Below, in pieces: positions 44,572 to 54,014 of a stretch of 64,000 nucleotides of DNA. Position 1 is the first letter of the stretch. Every line of letters begins with the position of its first letter. The notes beneath the pieces were generated by a model. It did no database searches. It worked only from the letters and a program-made list of their open reading frames with translations, and was not told the origin of the DNA. Position numbers and translations under genes: made by a program. The stretch comes from Pelotomaculum propionicicum. GTDB lineage: Bacteria > Bacillota > Desulfotomaculia > Desulfotomaculales > Pelotomaculaceae. The DNA lies in the NCBI RefSeq assembly GCF_004369225.1, contig NZ_QFFZ01000006.1, positions 78,328 through 142,327 of the forward strand. Reading direction: 5' to 3'.

Positions 44572-45669
44572 CTAATCTTGATTTTCGCTTTTATCAATTT
44601 TATCGATAATCCTGACGTCCCGGCGCGGATAAGGCAGCCCAATCCCCGCCTTTTCAAAACTTTCTTTAATAGACGAGTTCAACTGATCCTTAACTCTAAG
44701 GCTGTCTTTATAATTTTCTATCCAGAAATTCACAGCCAGGTTTAAATGAGATTCGGCAAACCCGGTAAAAAAAACACCGGGGGCAGGGTCATCCAAAACT
44801 ATCTGATTGGCGTGTAAAATTTCCAGGATTATCCTCTTTGCTTCAGCCAAATCGGTGTCGCCGGTGACACCAATGTTCAGGTTGAGGCTAACATGCGGTG
44901 AGGGAAAAACGTGATTGATAATCCTGCTGTTGGCCAGATCTTTATTGGGAACAACAATTAAGTTGTTGTCCAGGGTAAGGATCCGGGTAGTCCTGGTCCC
45001 AATCTGCAAAACATCGCCGATATGGCCTTTATCAAGCTCGATCCGGTCGCCAGGCCGGAAAGGCCGGTCCAACATCAGCATTAACCCGGCAAACATGTTG
45101 CTCAGTGTTTCTTGAGCCGCCAGGGCAATAGCCAGTGAGGCCACACCTGCTGTCGCTATCAGGCCCGTGATATTTTTCCCGAAGTATTCCAGGATATAGG
45201 TAAGCGCCAGAAAATAAATCAGAAGGCGTGAAAGCTGTCTCAATAACGGCATAAACTGTTCCAGGGAACCCTGTGTCCTGTCGGAATACTCATTTGAATA
45301 CCAATCAGCCGCAGCTTGAACAGCCAGATCAATCCAGTGCGCCAGCACCACGATCAGAATTGTGTAAAGAAGTTTATCGAGGGTATTGGTCAGAGCCGGG
45401 CCCGGCCAGCCTGGGTCGGTACTGAGAAACCAGATCGTAGATCTTAAAGAAGCCAGGAAAATGAAAATAACAACATGGCGGTGCGAAGCAGTCACCAGTT
45501 TGTTATACAGTCCAAGCGAGGAACGCCCGGCCAGCTTGCCCACAAAAACGTCCCACAGTTTTCCGGCCAGCCAGGCAACAACGAAACAGGCAATAATTCC
45601 GGCTAAGGTTTTGCCGGCAAGCAACACAATATTTAAATTAAAACAGCCACTAAGTGAGATTGTTAACAT
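44572..45669 (-). CDS. MscS-family mechanosensitive channel
   Basis: A 365-residue small-conductance mechanosensitive channel that releases solutes on hypo-osmotic shock. Four hydrophobic spans fill residues 10-210. The pore helix is GLIATAGVASLAIALAAQET with LSNMFAGLMLMLDRPF, followed by the beta domain GDRIELDKGHIGDVLQIGTR and the C-terminal alpha/beta domain ending YPRRDVRI. No regulatory domain is attached. It lies between the cob operon and the small 44263 gene but has 43 bases before it and no overlap. Confidence 0.9.
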   Translation of the reverse strand: MLTISLSGCFNLNIVLLAGKTLAGIIACFVVAWLAGKLWDVFVGKLAGRSSLGLYNKLVTASHRHVVIFIFLASLRSTIWFLSTDPGWPGPALTNTLDKLLYTILIVVLAHWIDLAVQAAADWYSNEYSDRTQGSLEQFMPLLRQLSRLLIYFLALTYILEYFGKNITGLIATAGVASLAIALAAQETLSNMFAGLMLMLDRPFRPGDRIELDKGHIGDVLQIGTRTTRILTLDNNLIVVPNKDLANSRIINHVFPSPHVSLNLNIGVTGDTDLAEAKRIILEILHANQIVLDDPAPGVFFTGFAESHLNLAVNFWIENYKDSLRVKDQLNSSIKESFEKAGIGLPYPRRDVRIIDKIDKSENQD

Positions 45670-45712
45670 CTTTTGTCTTCCTCTTATGAACTAATTTTGT
45701 CACAATCGCCGC

Positions 45713-46360
45713 CTACCGGCCGGCAGTGCCCGGCAGGCAGTCCGGCGCGCCTGAGAGGTGGGAACAGTCGTTGAAGAGCATAAGTATCCCGTTTTCCCAA
45801 TCAGGGAAATCTATTATATTAAGGCAGGCGTTATCCAGACGCAGGCGCCAGTGCTTATTTAGATCCATACCGAGCACAGTGCCCACTAAACTGCGGATGA
45901 CCCCGCCGTGCGTTACTATTACTATATTATCACCACTGTGACGCTCGACAATTTTTTTAACAGCCGCGACAGCCCTGTTGGCCATCTCATGCAGGGTCTC
46001 TCCGCCAGGTATTCTGACAAACAAAGGTTTTTCCCAAAACCGCTTGCTCTCCTCTGGAAAGGCTTTATTTATTTCTTTAACGCTCAGGCCTTCCCATAAA
46101 CCAAAATTTAATTCTCTTAAGTCAGGCAGAGTGTTAATTTCCATACCGTGCAGAGAGGAAATAATCTGCGCTGTTTCATGCGCCCTTTTCAGGTCACTGG
46201 CAAAAAAACCTGCAAACTTTTGGCCGGCCAGGCGCCCGGCAAGTAACTTGGCCTGCAGTCGGCCTTTATCGGATAAAGGGATATCTGTGTGACCCTGGTA
46301 CCGCATTGTTGTATTCCACTCAGTTTCGCCGTGCCTGACCAGGTAGATCCGGCAGCCCAT
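45713..46360 (-). CDS. cobC: Alpha-ribazole phosphatase (histidine phosphatase)
   Basis: A 215-residue phosphoglycerate-mutase-fold enzyme: YLVRHGETEWN holds the catalytic histidine, ELNFGLWEG the acid, and IVTHGGVIRSLVG the second histidine. Placed last in the cobalamin operon, it most likely removes phosphate from alpha-ribazole 5'-phosphate or adenosylcobalamin 5'-phosphate. Its start overlaps the stop of cobD by one base. The end (PDCLPGTAGR) is GC-rich and palindromic on the DNA level. Confidence 0.85.
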   Translation of the reverse strand: MGCRIYLVRHGETEWNTTMRYQGHTDIPLSDKGRLQAKLLAGRLAGQKFAGFFASDLKRAHETAQIISSLHGMEINTLPDLRELNFGLWEGLSVKEINKAFPEESKRFWEKPLFVRIPGGETLHEMANRAVAAVKKIVERHSGDNIVIVTHGGVIRSLVGTVLGMDLNKHWRLRLDNACLNIIDFPDWENGILMLFNDCSHLSGAPDCLPGTAGR

Positions 46361-47457
46361 TATTTCCCTCCCTCTAGTATCTCCCTAAATGCAGTTAAAA
46401 GCAGTTCATTTTCAGGTCTGGTTTTGACCGCCAGTCTTATGTACCGTCCTGCCAGACCTGTAAAGCCATGACAATCCCTGACCATGATCCTGCGCCTGCC
46501 CAGCAGGTCAGTAATCTCCCCAGAGGTCAAACCGCTCCCGGAGATGTCAACCAGGATAAAATTTGCCGCCCCCGCTATTGGTCTCAGGCCAGGCATGCTT
46601 TGCAGCATATTAAAAAGATATTGTTTCTCCCGCCTGACCAAGCGGTTAGTTTCAAGCATATGTTCCTGGTCCCGCAGCCCTTCGATACCAGCAACCTGGG
46701 CCAAGACGTTAACATTCCAGGGATCTTTTGCAGAATTCATCTGTTTGATTAGATCAGCGGGCGCGGCTATTGAGCCGAGCCGCAGGCCGGGAATGCCGAA
46801 AAACTTGGTCAAGGAGTAAAGCACAACCAGATTCTTGATGCGCCCTACTTGAGGCATCATGGTATAAGACGACCGGTGGGGCACAAAATCCATAAATGCC
46901 TCGTCCACCATGACCATGACTCCATGTGACAAAGAACGGTCCAGAATGAGCTCGATGGTTTCTCTTTCTGCAAGTTTTCCGGTTGGGTTATTGGGGCTGC
47001 AAAGAAAAATCAGGTCTACCTTGGGTATGAGTTTTAATATCTCAGCTACTGGCAGGCTGAAATCATTTTTCTCATCCATGGCAACCTCAATGACTTCTCC
47101 CCCCTGGCTGAGCACTGACAGGCTGTACTCACAAAATGTGGGGACAGGGATCAGCGCTCTTTTGCACCCGGCAACGCGAACAAAAAGGTAAATCAATTCC
47201 GCCGCGCCGTTGCCCATTAATAGGTGTTCCTTTTCAATGCCCAGATATTCCGCCAGCGCTGCTTTTAATTCGAGACAATCTGGATCCGGGTAAGCGCTGA
47301 TCATACCCAGTTTATTTTTAATAGCCTGGTCAATCTTCCTTGACGGTCCCAACGGGTTAATATTGGCGCTGAAATCAACTAGATCTTTTTCTGCTATGCC
47401 GTATTTCAGTGATGCGCGGGTAACATTTCCACCGTGAATGTGTTCCAGCTGCGGCAA
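46360..47457 (-). CDS. cobD: L-threonine-O-3-phosphate decarboxylase
   Basis: A 365-residue PLP enzyme of the aminotransferase I fold that makes (R)-1-amino-2-propanol phosphate for the nucleotide loop. HGGNVTRASLKYG and DFSANINPLGPSR are the family's opening motifs; CSPNNPTGKL and VLYSLTKFFGIPGLRLG carry the Asn and PLP lysine; the arginine in YIRLAVKTRPEN closes the site. Histidinol-phosphate aminotransferase is related, but the context in the cob operon fixes CobD. It is 17 bases after cobS. Confidence 0.9.
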   Translation of the reverse strand: MPQLEHIHGGNVTRASLKYGIAEKDLVDFSANINPLGPSRKIDQAIKNKLGMISAYPDPDCLELKAALAEYLGIEKEHLLMGNGAAELIYLFVRVAGCKRALIPVPTFCEYSLSVLSQGGEVIEVAMDEKNDFSLPVAEILKLIPKVDLIFLCSPNNPTGKLAERETIELILDRSLSHGVMVMVDEAFMDFVPHRSSYTMMPQVGRIKNLVVLYSLTKFFGIPGLRLGSIAAPADLIKQMNSAKDPWNVNVLAQVAGIEGLRDQEHMLETNRLVRREKQYLFNMLQSMPGLRPIAGAANFILVDISGSGLTSGEITDLLGRRRIMVRDCHGFTGLAGRYIRLAVKTRPENELLLTAFREILEGGK

Positions 47458-47474
47458 AATTCAAAACTCCTATC

Positions 47475-48224
47475 TTAAAGTAATTTTTGTATTTCCAGCC
47501 AGGGATAAACAGTGAAAAGCAGGATTACTTCAAGCAGCTCGTTAATAAACCCGTAAATATCGCCGGTAAGTCCTCCCAGCTCTTTGGTGATCCGGCATCC
47601 AGCCAGGTAAGTGACAACCCCTCCCAGGGCTGTCAGCCAGATACCGTACAGACCCAGTGCAAATCCCGCTACAGCGGCGGTGATGACTGTGGCCATGAGT
47701 AATTGTTTCATGCCGCTGTGCAGTTTATAAATCCTCCCCAAGCCTTCCCGGCGCACATAGGGGAAAGCAATAACCGCGCAGCACATACACCAACGGCTTA
47801 CAGCAGGTACCACAAGCAGGACCTTCCATAAAAATTGATGAGGCATTCCTAAAAAAAGGCTGTATTTAAGAAGCAGCAAACATACCACACCAATTACGCC
47901 AAAAGCACCGACCCTGCTGTCACGCATGATCTCAAGCTTTCTTTCTCTGGGACGCCCGCTGAATAAGCCGTCAATGCTGTCCATAAAACCGTCAAGGTGG
48001 ATTCCCCCGGTCAGGACAACCATCCCCACTACGAGAAGTGACGCTTCTACCGGTGCCGGTACCAACCAGCCTGCCGCCCAAACCAGAGCAGCCAGGATCA
48101 GGCCCAGGATTAAGCCGGCTGCCGGGAAGAACGCTGTGGCGCGGCCGCAGTATACCTCATTGAATTTGACAGCAGGCAGGGGCAGCCTAGTTAAATGTAT
48201 CAGAGCGAACATAAAGCTATTCAA
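47475..48224 (-). CDS. cobS: Adenosylcobinamide-GDP ribazoletransferase
   Basis: A 249-residue membrane enzyme joining alpha-ribazole to adenosylcobinamide-GDP, the last step of cobalamin assembly. GGIHLDGFMDSIDGLFSGRP with RERKLEIMRDSRVGAFG is the highly conserved DxxDG...DxRxG catalytic region; five or six hydrophobic helices surround it. It lies between cobD and cbiB in the operon. Confidence 0.93.
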   Translation of the reverse strand: MNSFMFALIHLTRLPLPAVKFNEVYCGRATAFFPAAGLILGLILAALVWAAGWLVPAPVEASLLVVGMVVLTGGIHLDGFMDSIDGLFSGRPRERKLEIMRDSRVGAFGVIGVVCLLLLKYSLFLGMPHQFLWKVLLVVPAVSRWCMCCAVIAFPYVRREGLGRIYKLHSGMKQLLMATVITAAVAGFALGLYGIWLTALGGVVTYLAGCRITKELGGLTGDIYGFINELLEVILLFTVYPWLEIQKLL

Positions 48225-48243
48225 TAATAAATATTCATTCCTT

Positions 48244-49224
48244 TCAAATAAGGAGACTGGTAAAGTAGATTACTAAAGCAGAAATTATAGTTCCGGCTGT
48301 TACCGCCAATCCTGAAGCAAGGTACATTAACTTTACAGTGTGCACTATGTGAGCAGGCTCCAGGGAAAACCTGTCTTCTCCCATATACGGCCTGAAAGAT
48401 GCCCGCCCGCCATAATAGTTCAAACCTCCCAGGCGTATTCCCAGCGCCCCGGCGACAGCGGATTCGGGTATACCGCTGTTGGGGCTCGGGTGGGCCGGCG
48501 CGTCCCTTAGAATCGCCGCCAGAGCCCTTTGGGGATTCATCCTGAGCAAAAAAGCAGCTGTTACCAGCAAGATGCCGGTAATACGGGCCGGTATGTAGTT
48601 TGCCAGATCGTCCAGGCGGGCCGAAGCCATGCCAAAATTAATATATCTTTCATTCTTATATCCCAGCATAGAGTCAAGCGTGTTGACTGCGCGATAGGCC
48701 ATAGCCAGAGGGGCGCCTCCAATAAAAGCATAAAATACCGGCGACACAATCCCGTCGACAATATTCTCCGCAACAGTTTCCACTGTGGCTCTGGTAACAC
48801 TCCCCATGTCCATTTCCCCGGTGTCCCTGCCCACGATCATCCCTACTTTAGCGCGGGCGGCGGGCAGGTCCCCCGCCTTGAGCAGAGCAAATATCTCACC
48901 TGCCGCACCGGCCAGTCCCTTTGCCGCTATGGTAGTTGATATTAACCAGACCGATAAAAATGAACCTGCCCAGAAGTTTAACTTAAAACACCAACTGACC
49001 AGCAAAAACGTTGTCAGCCAGCTGCCGCCGGCAATTAGAGCGGCAGTTAAAACACCTGCCGCTTGGAGCGAGAATGGACTTTTGGCAAAGCGCCGCGTCA
49101 GGCATTCCAATTTTTCAATAGTCTTGCCAATAAGTACTACCGGATGAGGCAGCCATCTCGGGTCCCCGACCGCCAAATCGATCAGGTAAGCGGCAAGAAC
49201 ATAGATACTGTAATTTCCCGGCAT
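48244..49224 (-). CDS. cbiB: Adenosylcobinamide-phosphate synthase
   Basis: A 326-residue integral membrane protein that attaches aminopropanol (phosphate) to adenosylcobyric acid. It starts with AYLIDLAVGDPRWLPHPVVL and has GRDTGEMDMGSVTRATVETV, ENIVDGIVSPVFYAFIGGAP, YKNERYINFGMASARLDDLA and SPNSGIPESAVAGALGIRLG, all hallmark CbiB segments. It lies 19 bases before cobS and 10 bases after cobQ. Confidence 0.95.
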   Translation of the reverse strand: MPGNYSIYVLAAYLIDLAVGDPRWLPHPVVLIGKTIEKLECLTRRFAKSPFSLQAAGVLTAALIAGGSWLTTFLLVSWCFKLNFWAGSFLSVWLISTTIAAKGLAGAAGEIFALLKAGDLPAARAKVGMIVGRDTGEMDMGSVTRATVETVAENIVDGIVSPVFYAFIGGAPLAMAYRAVNTLDSMLGYKNERYINFGMASARLDDLANYIPARITGILLVTAAFLLRMNPQRALAAILRDAPAHPSPNSGIPESAVAGALGIRLGGLNYYGGRASFRPYMGEDRFSLEPAHIVHTVKLMYLASGLAVTAGTIISALVIYFTSLLI

Positions 49225-49234
49225 GTCCTTCTTC

Positions 49235-50788
49235 CTATTGTTGAGAATGTTCCGGCAGCCCCAACAGATGGTATATTTTATCCATATCCAGGCTGCCCCG
49301 CACTACCGCCGCCAGTTTGTCGAAGTCCCTGTTGCGCTGTTCCACAGCTGTCATTGAGCTGTTGATCGACAGGGGCTCCAATCCCTTTTTCCGGCGCAGG
49401 TTATTAATCAGACATCTCCTAAACTGATCTTCATCAAAAATACCATGAATATATGTGCCAAAAACCAGTCCGTCCCCGCTGACCGCCCCGTCGGGTGCGG
49501 AAACTTCCCTGCCGGAACTCTTATTAACTCTAAAAGCAGGGTTGGTACCTGCAGCCAGCTCAGTCCTGCCCATATGAATCTCATACCCCGTTATCCGGCA
49601 GCCTCGCGCTCCATTGAGCAAATGTCCTTCACCCACTACTTCAGCCTCTACTTGAGAGGTAATCTTTTCAGAATAAAAAGTGGTGGATATGTCCAGCAGG
49701 CCAAGGCCTTCGATGCGGGGAATTTCGGACTCGGTATGGTCAGGGTCATTTAATTCCCTGCCCAGCATTTGAAAACCGCCGCAAATGCCAATAACGGGTG
49801 TCCCTTCCCGTTTCAGCCGCAGGATTCCGTCTGCCAGTCCGGAACGTTTTAAAAAGTAAAGGTCTTCAATGGTGTTTTTGCTGCCCGGTATGATCACCAG
49901 GTCAGGTTTGCCCAGCCTGTTCCCCCTGCCAATGTAGTTGAGCCTTACATCGGGCTCGTCCTCCAGCGGGTCAAAATCGGTGAAGTTTGAAATATGAGGC
50001 AGGTGCACCACTGCTACCTCCACATGGCCACTTTCCGTGACCTGTTCCGCAACCTGCCTGTCTTCAGAAATAGTGTCCTCTTCTTGGACTCTAAACCCTT
50101 GAAAATAAGGCACAACCCCCAGCACCGGCTTGCCGGTTTTTTGCTCAAGGAAATCTACCGCGGGCTGGAATAAACTCAGGTCTCCCCGGAATTTATTGAT
50201 AATTATTCCCTTAACCCGGTCGCGGTCCTCCGGGGATATTAATTCCAGTGTCCCTACCACCGACGCCAGTGCGCCGCCTTTATCAATATCGGCAGCCAGT
50301 AAAACAGGCGCGTCCGCCATCCTGGCTATCCGCATGTTGACAATTTCGTTCTTCTGCAGGTTGACTTCTGCCGGACTGCCGGCGCCTTCAATCACAATTA
50401 TGTCGTATGCTTTCCGCAGGCGGCTTAGAGCCCCTTCAATAATCTTTAACGCTTTAGGACCGTAGTCAAGGTGATAATGCTGAGCTGATAAATTACCGAT
50501 GGGCTTCCCTAGAACGACAACCTGTGAAGAAGCATTTCCGGTAGGTTTCAGGAGAATAGGGTTCATATCAACAGAAGGGTCGACACAGGCCGCTTCAGCC
50601 TGGACTACCTGGGCGCGGCCCATTTCCCCCCCGTCCTTGGTAACAAACGAATTTAAAGCCATATTCTGTGATTTGAAAGGGGCAACCCGGTAGCCGTCCT
50701 GCACAAAAATACGGCAGAGTGCCGCTACCAGGACGCTCTTACCCACGTGAGACGCGGTGCCCTGAACCATAATCACTTTAGCTTTCAT
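49235..50788 (-). CDS. cobQ: Cobyric acid synthase
   Basis: A 517-residue glutamine-dependent amidotransferase that amidates side chains b, d, e and g of adenosylcobyrinic a,c-diamide. The N-terminal ATPase domain has MVQGTASHVGKSVLVAALCR and NPILLKPTGNASSQVVVLGK. The C-terminal class I-like domain has the nucleophile cysteine in PVIGICGGFQMLGREL and the histidine in GTYIHGIFDEDQF. Full length. It is followed closely by cbiB but separated from cobU upstream by 215 bases that hold an inverted-repeat element, which may attenuate read-through. Confidence 0.95.
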   Translation of the reverse strand: MKAKVIMVQGTASHVGKSVLVAALCRIFVQDGYRVAPFKSQNMALNSFVTKDGGEMGRAQVVQAEAACVDPSVDMNPILLKPTGNASSQVVVLGKPIGNLSAQHYHLDYGPKALKIIEGALSRLRKAYDIIVIEGAGSPAEVNLQKNEIVNMRIARMADAPVLLAADIDKGGALASVVGTLELISPEDRDRVKGIIINKFRGDLSLFQPAVDFLEQKTGKPVLGVVPYFQGFRVQEEDTISEDRQVAEQVTESGHVEVAVVHLPHISNFTDFDPLEDEPDVRLNYIGRGNRLGKPDLVIIPGSKNTIEDLYFLKRSGLADGILRLKREGTPVIGICGGFQMLGRELNDPDHTESEIPRIEGLGLLDISTTFYSEKITSQVEAEVVGEGHLLNGARGCRITGYEIHMGRTELAAGTNPAFRVNKSSGREVSAPDGAVSGDGLVFGTYIHGIFDEDQFRRCLINNLRRKKGLEPLSINSSMTAVEQRNRDFDKLAAVVRGSLDMDKIYHLLGLPEHSQQ

Positions 50789-50816
50789 GCCCTTTCCCCC
50801 GCTTCTTTATAAAACA

Positions 50817-50980
50817 TTTGAACAGGATTTACATGATTAAACAGGATTAACAGGATTGATGATTAAATAATAAAATGTTCCTTTAACTCAGAAATACTCT
50901 TAGGTTAACTAATGAGAGTTTTGAGCAATTATTCTTTTAAATCCTGTAAATCTTTTAAATCCTGTAAATCCTGTCAATTT
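50817..50980. repeat. Inverted-repeat element, CAGGATTTACAGGATT family
   Basis: The left arm has AACAGGATTTACATGATTAA and ACAGGATTAACAGGATTG; the right arm has AAATCCTGTAAATC and AAATCCTGTAAATCCTGTCA, its inverse. It lies between cobU and cobQ. The same motif recurs at 54015-54162. Confidence 0.7.
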
Positions 50981-51003
50981 GTTTTGTTTCATTGTTTTAT
51001 CTT

Positions 51004-51534
51004 TCACGTATTTCTGTCCGGCTTAATTTCCATAGGCAGGCCGGCCACGACAAAATAAACCTGGTCAGCTTTGGCGGCCAGCGCCTGGTTGGCTTTACCG
51101 GCCAGATCCCGAAAAAGCCTGCCCAGCGGGTATTCCGGGACAAGGCCCAGTCCCACTTCATTTGAAACCAGGATCAAATTAGCGCCGTTATCAACTGAGT
51201 CAGCTAACTGGTAAACCTTTTCCATGATATAGTCCTGCTGTTCACTGTCTAACATGAGGTTAGTCAGCCAGACCGTAACACAGTCGAGTAAAAAAACTTC
51301 ACCTTCACAACCTTTTCTGACTACCCCGGCGACATCCTTTTCTTCCTCTACTGTAACCCAGTGCTCTGGCCGCCTGGTGCGGTGCAGCCTGACTCTTTCG
51401 GCCATTTCACTGTCGTTTACAGCGGCGGTGGCAATGTAGGTAACCCGGCCGCCCAGTTTCCCCGCAATTTTTTCGGCAAATTCGCTCTTACCGCTGCGTG
51501 AGCCGCCTAAAACCAGTATGAGCTTACCTTTCAT
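51004..51534 (-). CDS. cobU: Bifunctional adenosylcobinamide kinase/guanylyltransferase
   Basis: A 176-residue enzyme that phosphorylates adenosylcobinamide and transfers GMP to it. LILVLGGSRSGKSEFAEKIA is the P-loop, HRTRRPEHWVTVEE bears the guanylylated histidine, and SNEVGLGLVPEYPLGRLFRD is the conserved NEVGxGxVP motif. It is the first gene after the cobalamin riboswitch and so directly controlled by it. Confidence 0.95.
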   Translation of the reverse strand: MKGKLILVLGGSRSGKSEFAEKIAGKLGGRVTYIATAAVNDSEMAERVRLHRTRRPEHWVTVEEEKDVAGVVRKGCEGEVFLLDCVTVWLTNLMLDSEQQDYIMEKVYQLADSVDNGANLILVSNEVGLGLVPEYPLGRLFRDLAGKANQALAAKADQVYFVVAGLPMEIKPDRNT

Positions 51535-51566
51535 ATCTCATTATCACTTTCCTACCACCTGTAATA

Positions 51567-51795
51567 TAAAAAGCATCCCCGCACCAATAGGCCGCGGGGT
51601 AAAATTTCCTGGCAGTATAACCGCCGTCCCCTTTGCCGCGAAGGACATTCGGCCGGTACCCACAGGCAGGTATTCTGGCTCCCGGTTACTGCCTGCCGCA
51701 AAAACAAGCACATCAGCCGGTTACAGTGGCGGGACCGCTCAGGTTTTTCACCTGATTCCCCTGTTTACCCAAGTTTTTGGGTGACTGTGGAACTT
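51567..51795 (-). promoter_or_regulatory. Cobalamin (B12) riboswitch with terminator
   Basis: On the minus strand the leader contains GGTGAAAAACCTGAGCGGTC and CCCGCCACTGTAA, the diagnostic core of cobalamin riboswitches, then GAGCCAGAATACCTGCC, a B12-box variant. At its 3' end CCCCGC pairs with GCGGGG (51577-51599 on the plus strand) and is followed by ATGCTTTTTAT, an intrinsic terminator just before cobU. This fits control by premature termination: adenosylcobalamin present, operon off. The aptamer spans about 51620-51790; edges are approximate. Confidence 0.9.
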
Positions 51796-51843
51796 TATAA
51801 TACTAATTCTCCAGCTGTTAGTATAATCCTTTTTTAATCGTTC

Positions 51844-52272
51844 TTACTTTTTATTTCTGTTTACTTCCGTAAGTTCTTTTAGTCTTTTGACCAGTTCTTC
51901 GATTAAGTGCGGCAGCGGCTCATTTTTAATGCCAACGATATTGATTTTGGACCTATTCAAAGGCAGGAGTACTTTAACAGCGGGACTTGAAGAGATTGCG
52001 TCAGCCATTTTGGGTGTCAGTTCACCTAACATGGCATTAGGAAACAATATGCTGACCGGACCAACGATATAATCAACCCGCCAGGCATTGTAAATAACAG
52101 CATTTTCACCGGTCGCTCCCTCATTGGCGCCGGCACGCAGCATAGCGGAAGTAGCCAGTGAATTAGTACCAAGAGCCAGCAGCTCAGTATTCTCAGGGAA
52201 TTCCCGGCGTATTTTTTCGGTAATATGCTTTCCTATACCGCCGCCCTGGCCGTCAATAACAGCTATTTTCAT
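51844..52272 (-). CDS. DUF3842 family protein
   Basis: A protein of about 142 residues with MKIAVIDGQGGGIGKHITEK, LALGTNSLATSAMLRAGANE and GPVSILFPNAMLGELTPKMA, the conserved segments of DUF3842. The glycine-rich start suggests a Rossmann-like nucleotide site. Function unknown; the protein is widespread in Clostridia. ATG 52272 is preferred because the fold begins there; TTG 52296 is an alternative. It is not part of the riboswitch-controlled operon, which starts downstream of it. Confidence 0.8.
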   Translation of the reverse strand: MKIAVIDGQGGGIGKHITEKIRREFPENTELLALGTNSLATSAMLRAGANEGATGENAVIYNAWRVDYIVGPVSILFPNAMLGELTPKMADAISSSPAVKVLLPLNRSKINIVGIKNEPLPHLIEELVKRLKELTEVNRNKK

Positions 52273-52448
52273 TACACACCGCCCGACCCTGCGCAAATCA
52301 TTTGAGTTAAACTTGTTCCATAGTGCATTATACCATATATGGCCAAAAAAAAAGACCTTTTAGGCCTCATGTCGATTTAATAATAAATATGTAAATATAT
52401 AATAATATTAACAGATGCTCCCATATTGTGAATTAAATTGTGGATAAA

Positions 52449-52727
52449 TTATTTATTTGATGAATTGCGCGGAGTATCATCCTGTAATTTTGACTCCAGC
52501 TCAACGATCTGTCGGTTTTTATGCAACAGCCACTGAGCATAGCGATAATTGTCCTGGTGCAGCTTGCGGTTTTCTTTTTCCAGCCGGCTTAAAAAACCTG
52601 TCTTATCTTTTTCTATTTTTTCAATCAAATTCATTAGCACTCTTCGGCTAAGCCGCAGCTGCTCAACTTTTTCTTCCAACTCCTGCACCCTTGCCCTCAG
52701 GTAGTGAATATCGATCGCATCCTTCAC
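52449..52727 (-). CDS. Short coiled-coil protein
   Basis: About 92 residues, nearly all helical with heptads (LRARVQELEEKVEQLRLSRR and MNLIEKIEKDKTGFLSRLEK). No domain is recognised. GTG 52727 follows GAGGTGG with seven bases; TTG 52733 is too close to that site. It lies 90 bases after the aminotransferase gene in the same direction and could be co-transcribed. Possibly a structural or partner protein. Confidence 0.55.
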   Translation of the reverse strand: MKDAIDIHYLRARVQELEEKVEQLRLSRRVLMNLIEKIEKDKTGFLSRLEKENRKLHQDNYRYAQWLLHKNRQIVELESKLQDDTPRNSSNK

Positions 52728-52817
52728 AACCAAACCACCTCACCAGGCATCTCGCTTATAGTATATGCCGGCGGTGAGGCAAATAGACACGGGTGTCTGC
52801 CGCCCCTACAGGTTGTA

Positions 52818-53984
52818 CTATTTAAACTTGAAGCTGCTGCGCACTCTGTTTACCGTTTCGGCCAGGACTGATTCATCCTCAACCATGGCAATTCTTACAT
52901 ATCCCTCTCCTTGATTGCCGAAAGCTATACCCGGTATGACGATTACACCGGCTTTTTCCAATAATTCTGTTACAAAGGCGGTGCAAGAAGAAAAGCCCGG
53001 GGGCAGAGGCGCCCAGATAAACATGGAAGCGCTTGGTTTTGGCATCTGCCAGCCAATTTCAGCGAAACCGTCCACCAGCACGTCACGCCGTCTCTGGTAA
53101 GTCTGCGCTGTTGCTGTGACACAATCCTGCGGCCCTGTGAGGGCTGCTATGCCGGCTTCCTGTACTGCGAAAAACACGCCGTAATCAATATTTGACTTGA
53201 TTAATCCCAGGTTGGCAATAACTTCACTGTTGCCGACCACAAAGCCAAGCCTGCAGCCGGCCATGTTATAAGTTTTTGAAAGTGAGTAAAACTCAACTCC
53301 CACCTCTTTAGCGCCAGCCACTTCCAAAAAGCTCATTGGTTTGAAATTGTCATAGGCCAGTTCCGCGTATGCCACATCGTGGCAGATTAGAATGTCATAC
53401 TTGACAGCAAACTCCACAACCCTTTCAAAAAATTCCCTGTTGGCCGAAGCAGCTGTCGGGTTGTTGGGATAGTTCAGCCACATCATTTTGGCTTTTTTAG
53501 CAATTTCTTCAGGAATTGCAGACAGGTCAGGCAAAAAGTTATTTTTCTGTAAAATAGGCAGCGGGTAAACTTCACCCTGCGCCATAAGTATGCTGAAACT
53601 GTATATTGGGTAACCTGGATCGGGTACGAGCGCCAAATCTCCCGGGTCAATATATGCCATGGCCAGGTGGGCCAGGCCGTCCTGAGAACCCATCAGAGCC
53701 AGTATCTCTTTGTCAGGGTTCAGCTCTACATTAAAACGTTTTTTGTACCAGCCGGCCACAGCCTGGTAAAGCCGGGGCATACCTCCCAGTGAGTATGAGT
53801 AATTCAGAGGGTTTTCAACAGACTTTTTCAGAGACTCTATAATATGCTGGGCCGGTGGAAGGTCCGGGCTGCCCACGCCCAGGTTGATCACCTTTACGCC
53901 CCTTGCTTCAACTTTCTTTCTCCTTTCCTCCATCTCATTGAATATACCGGATGCTAAACTGCCCATCCTGCTAGCTTTTTTCAT
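52818..53984 (-). CDS. Class I/II aminotransferase (LL-diaminopimelate aminotransferase-like)
   Basis: About 388 residues of a fold-type I PLP aminotransferase. VINLGVGSPDLPPAQHIIES, LNYPNNPTAASANREFF with the cofactor Asn, YSLSKTYNMAGCRLGFVVG with the PLP lysine and the carboxylate-binding arginine near the end (GYVRIAMVED) are seen. The sequence is nearest the DapL/alanine-family aminotransferases; the precise amino acid is uncertain. ATG 53984 follows GGGAGTG; the earlier in-frame ATG at 54017 lies inside an intergenic repeat. Confidence 0.85.
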   Translation of the reverse strand: MKKASRMGSLASGIFNEMEERRKKVEARGVKVINLGVGSPDLPPAQHIIESLKKSVENPLNYSYSLGGMPRLYQAVAGWYKKRFNVELNPDKEILALMGSQDGLAHLAMAYIDPGDLALVPDPGYPIYSFSILMAQGEVYPLPILQKNNFLPDLSAIPEEIAKKAKMMWLNYPNNPTAASANREFFERVVEFAVKYDILICHDVAYAELAYDNFKPMSFLEVAGAKEVGVEFYSLSKTYNMAGCRLGFVVGNSEVIANLGLIKSNIDYGVFFAVQEAGIAALTGPQDCVTATAQTYQRRRDVLVDGFAEIGWQMPKPSASMFIWAPLPPGFSSCTAFVTELLEKAGVIVIPGIAFGNQGEGYVRIAMVEDESVLAETVNRVRSSFKFK

Positions 53985-54014
53985 AGTTTCACTCCCTAGT
54001 TTACAATATAAAAA

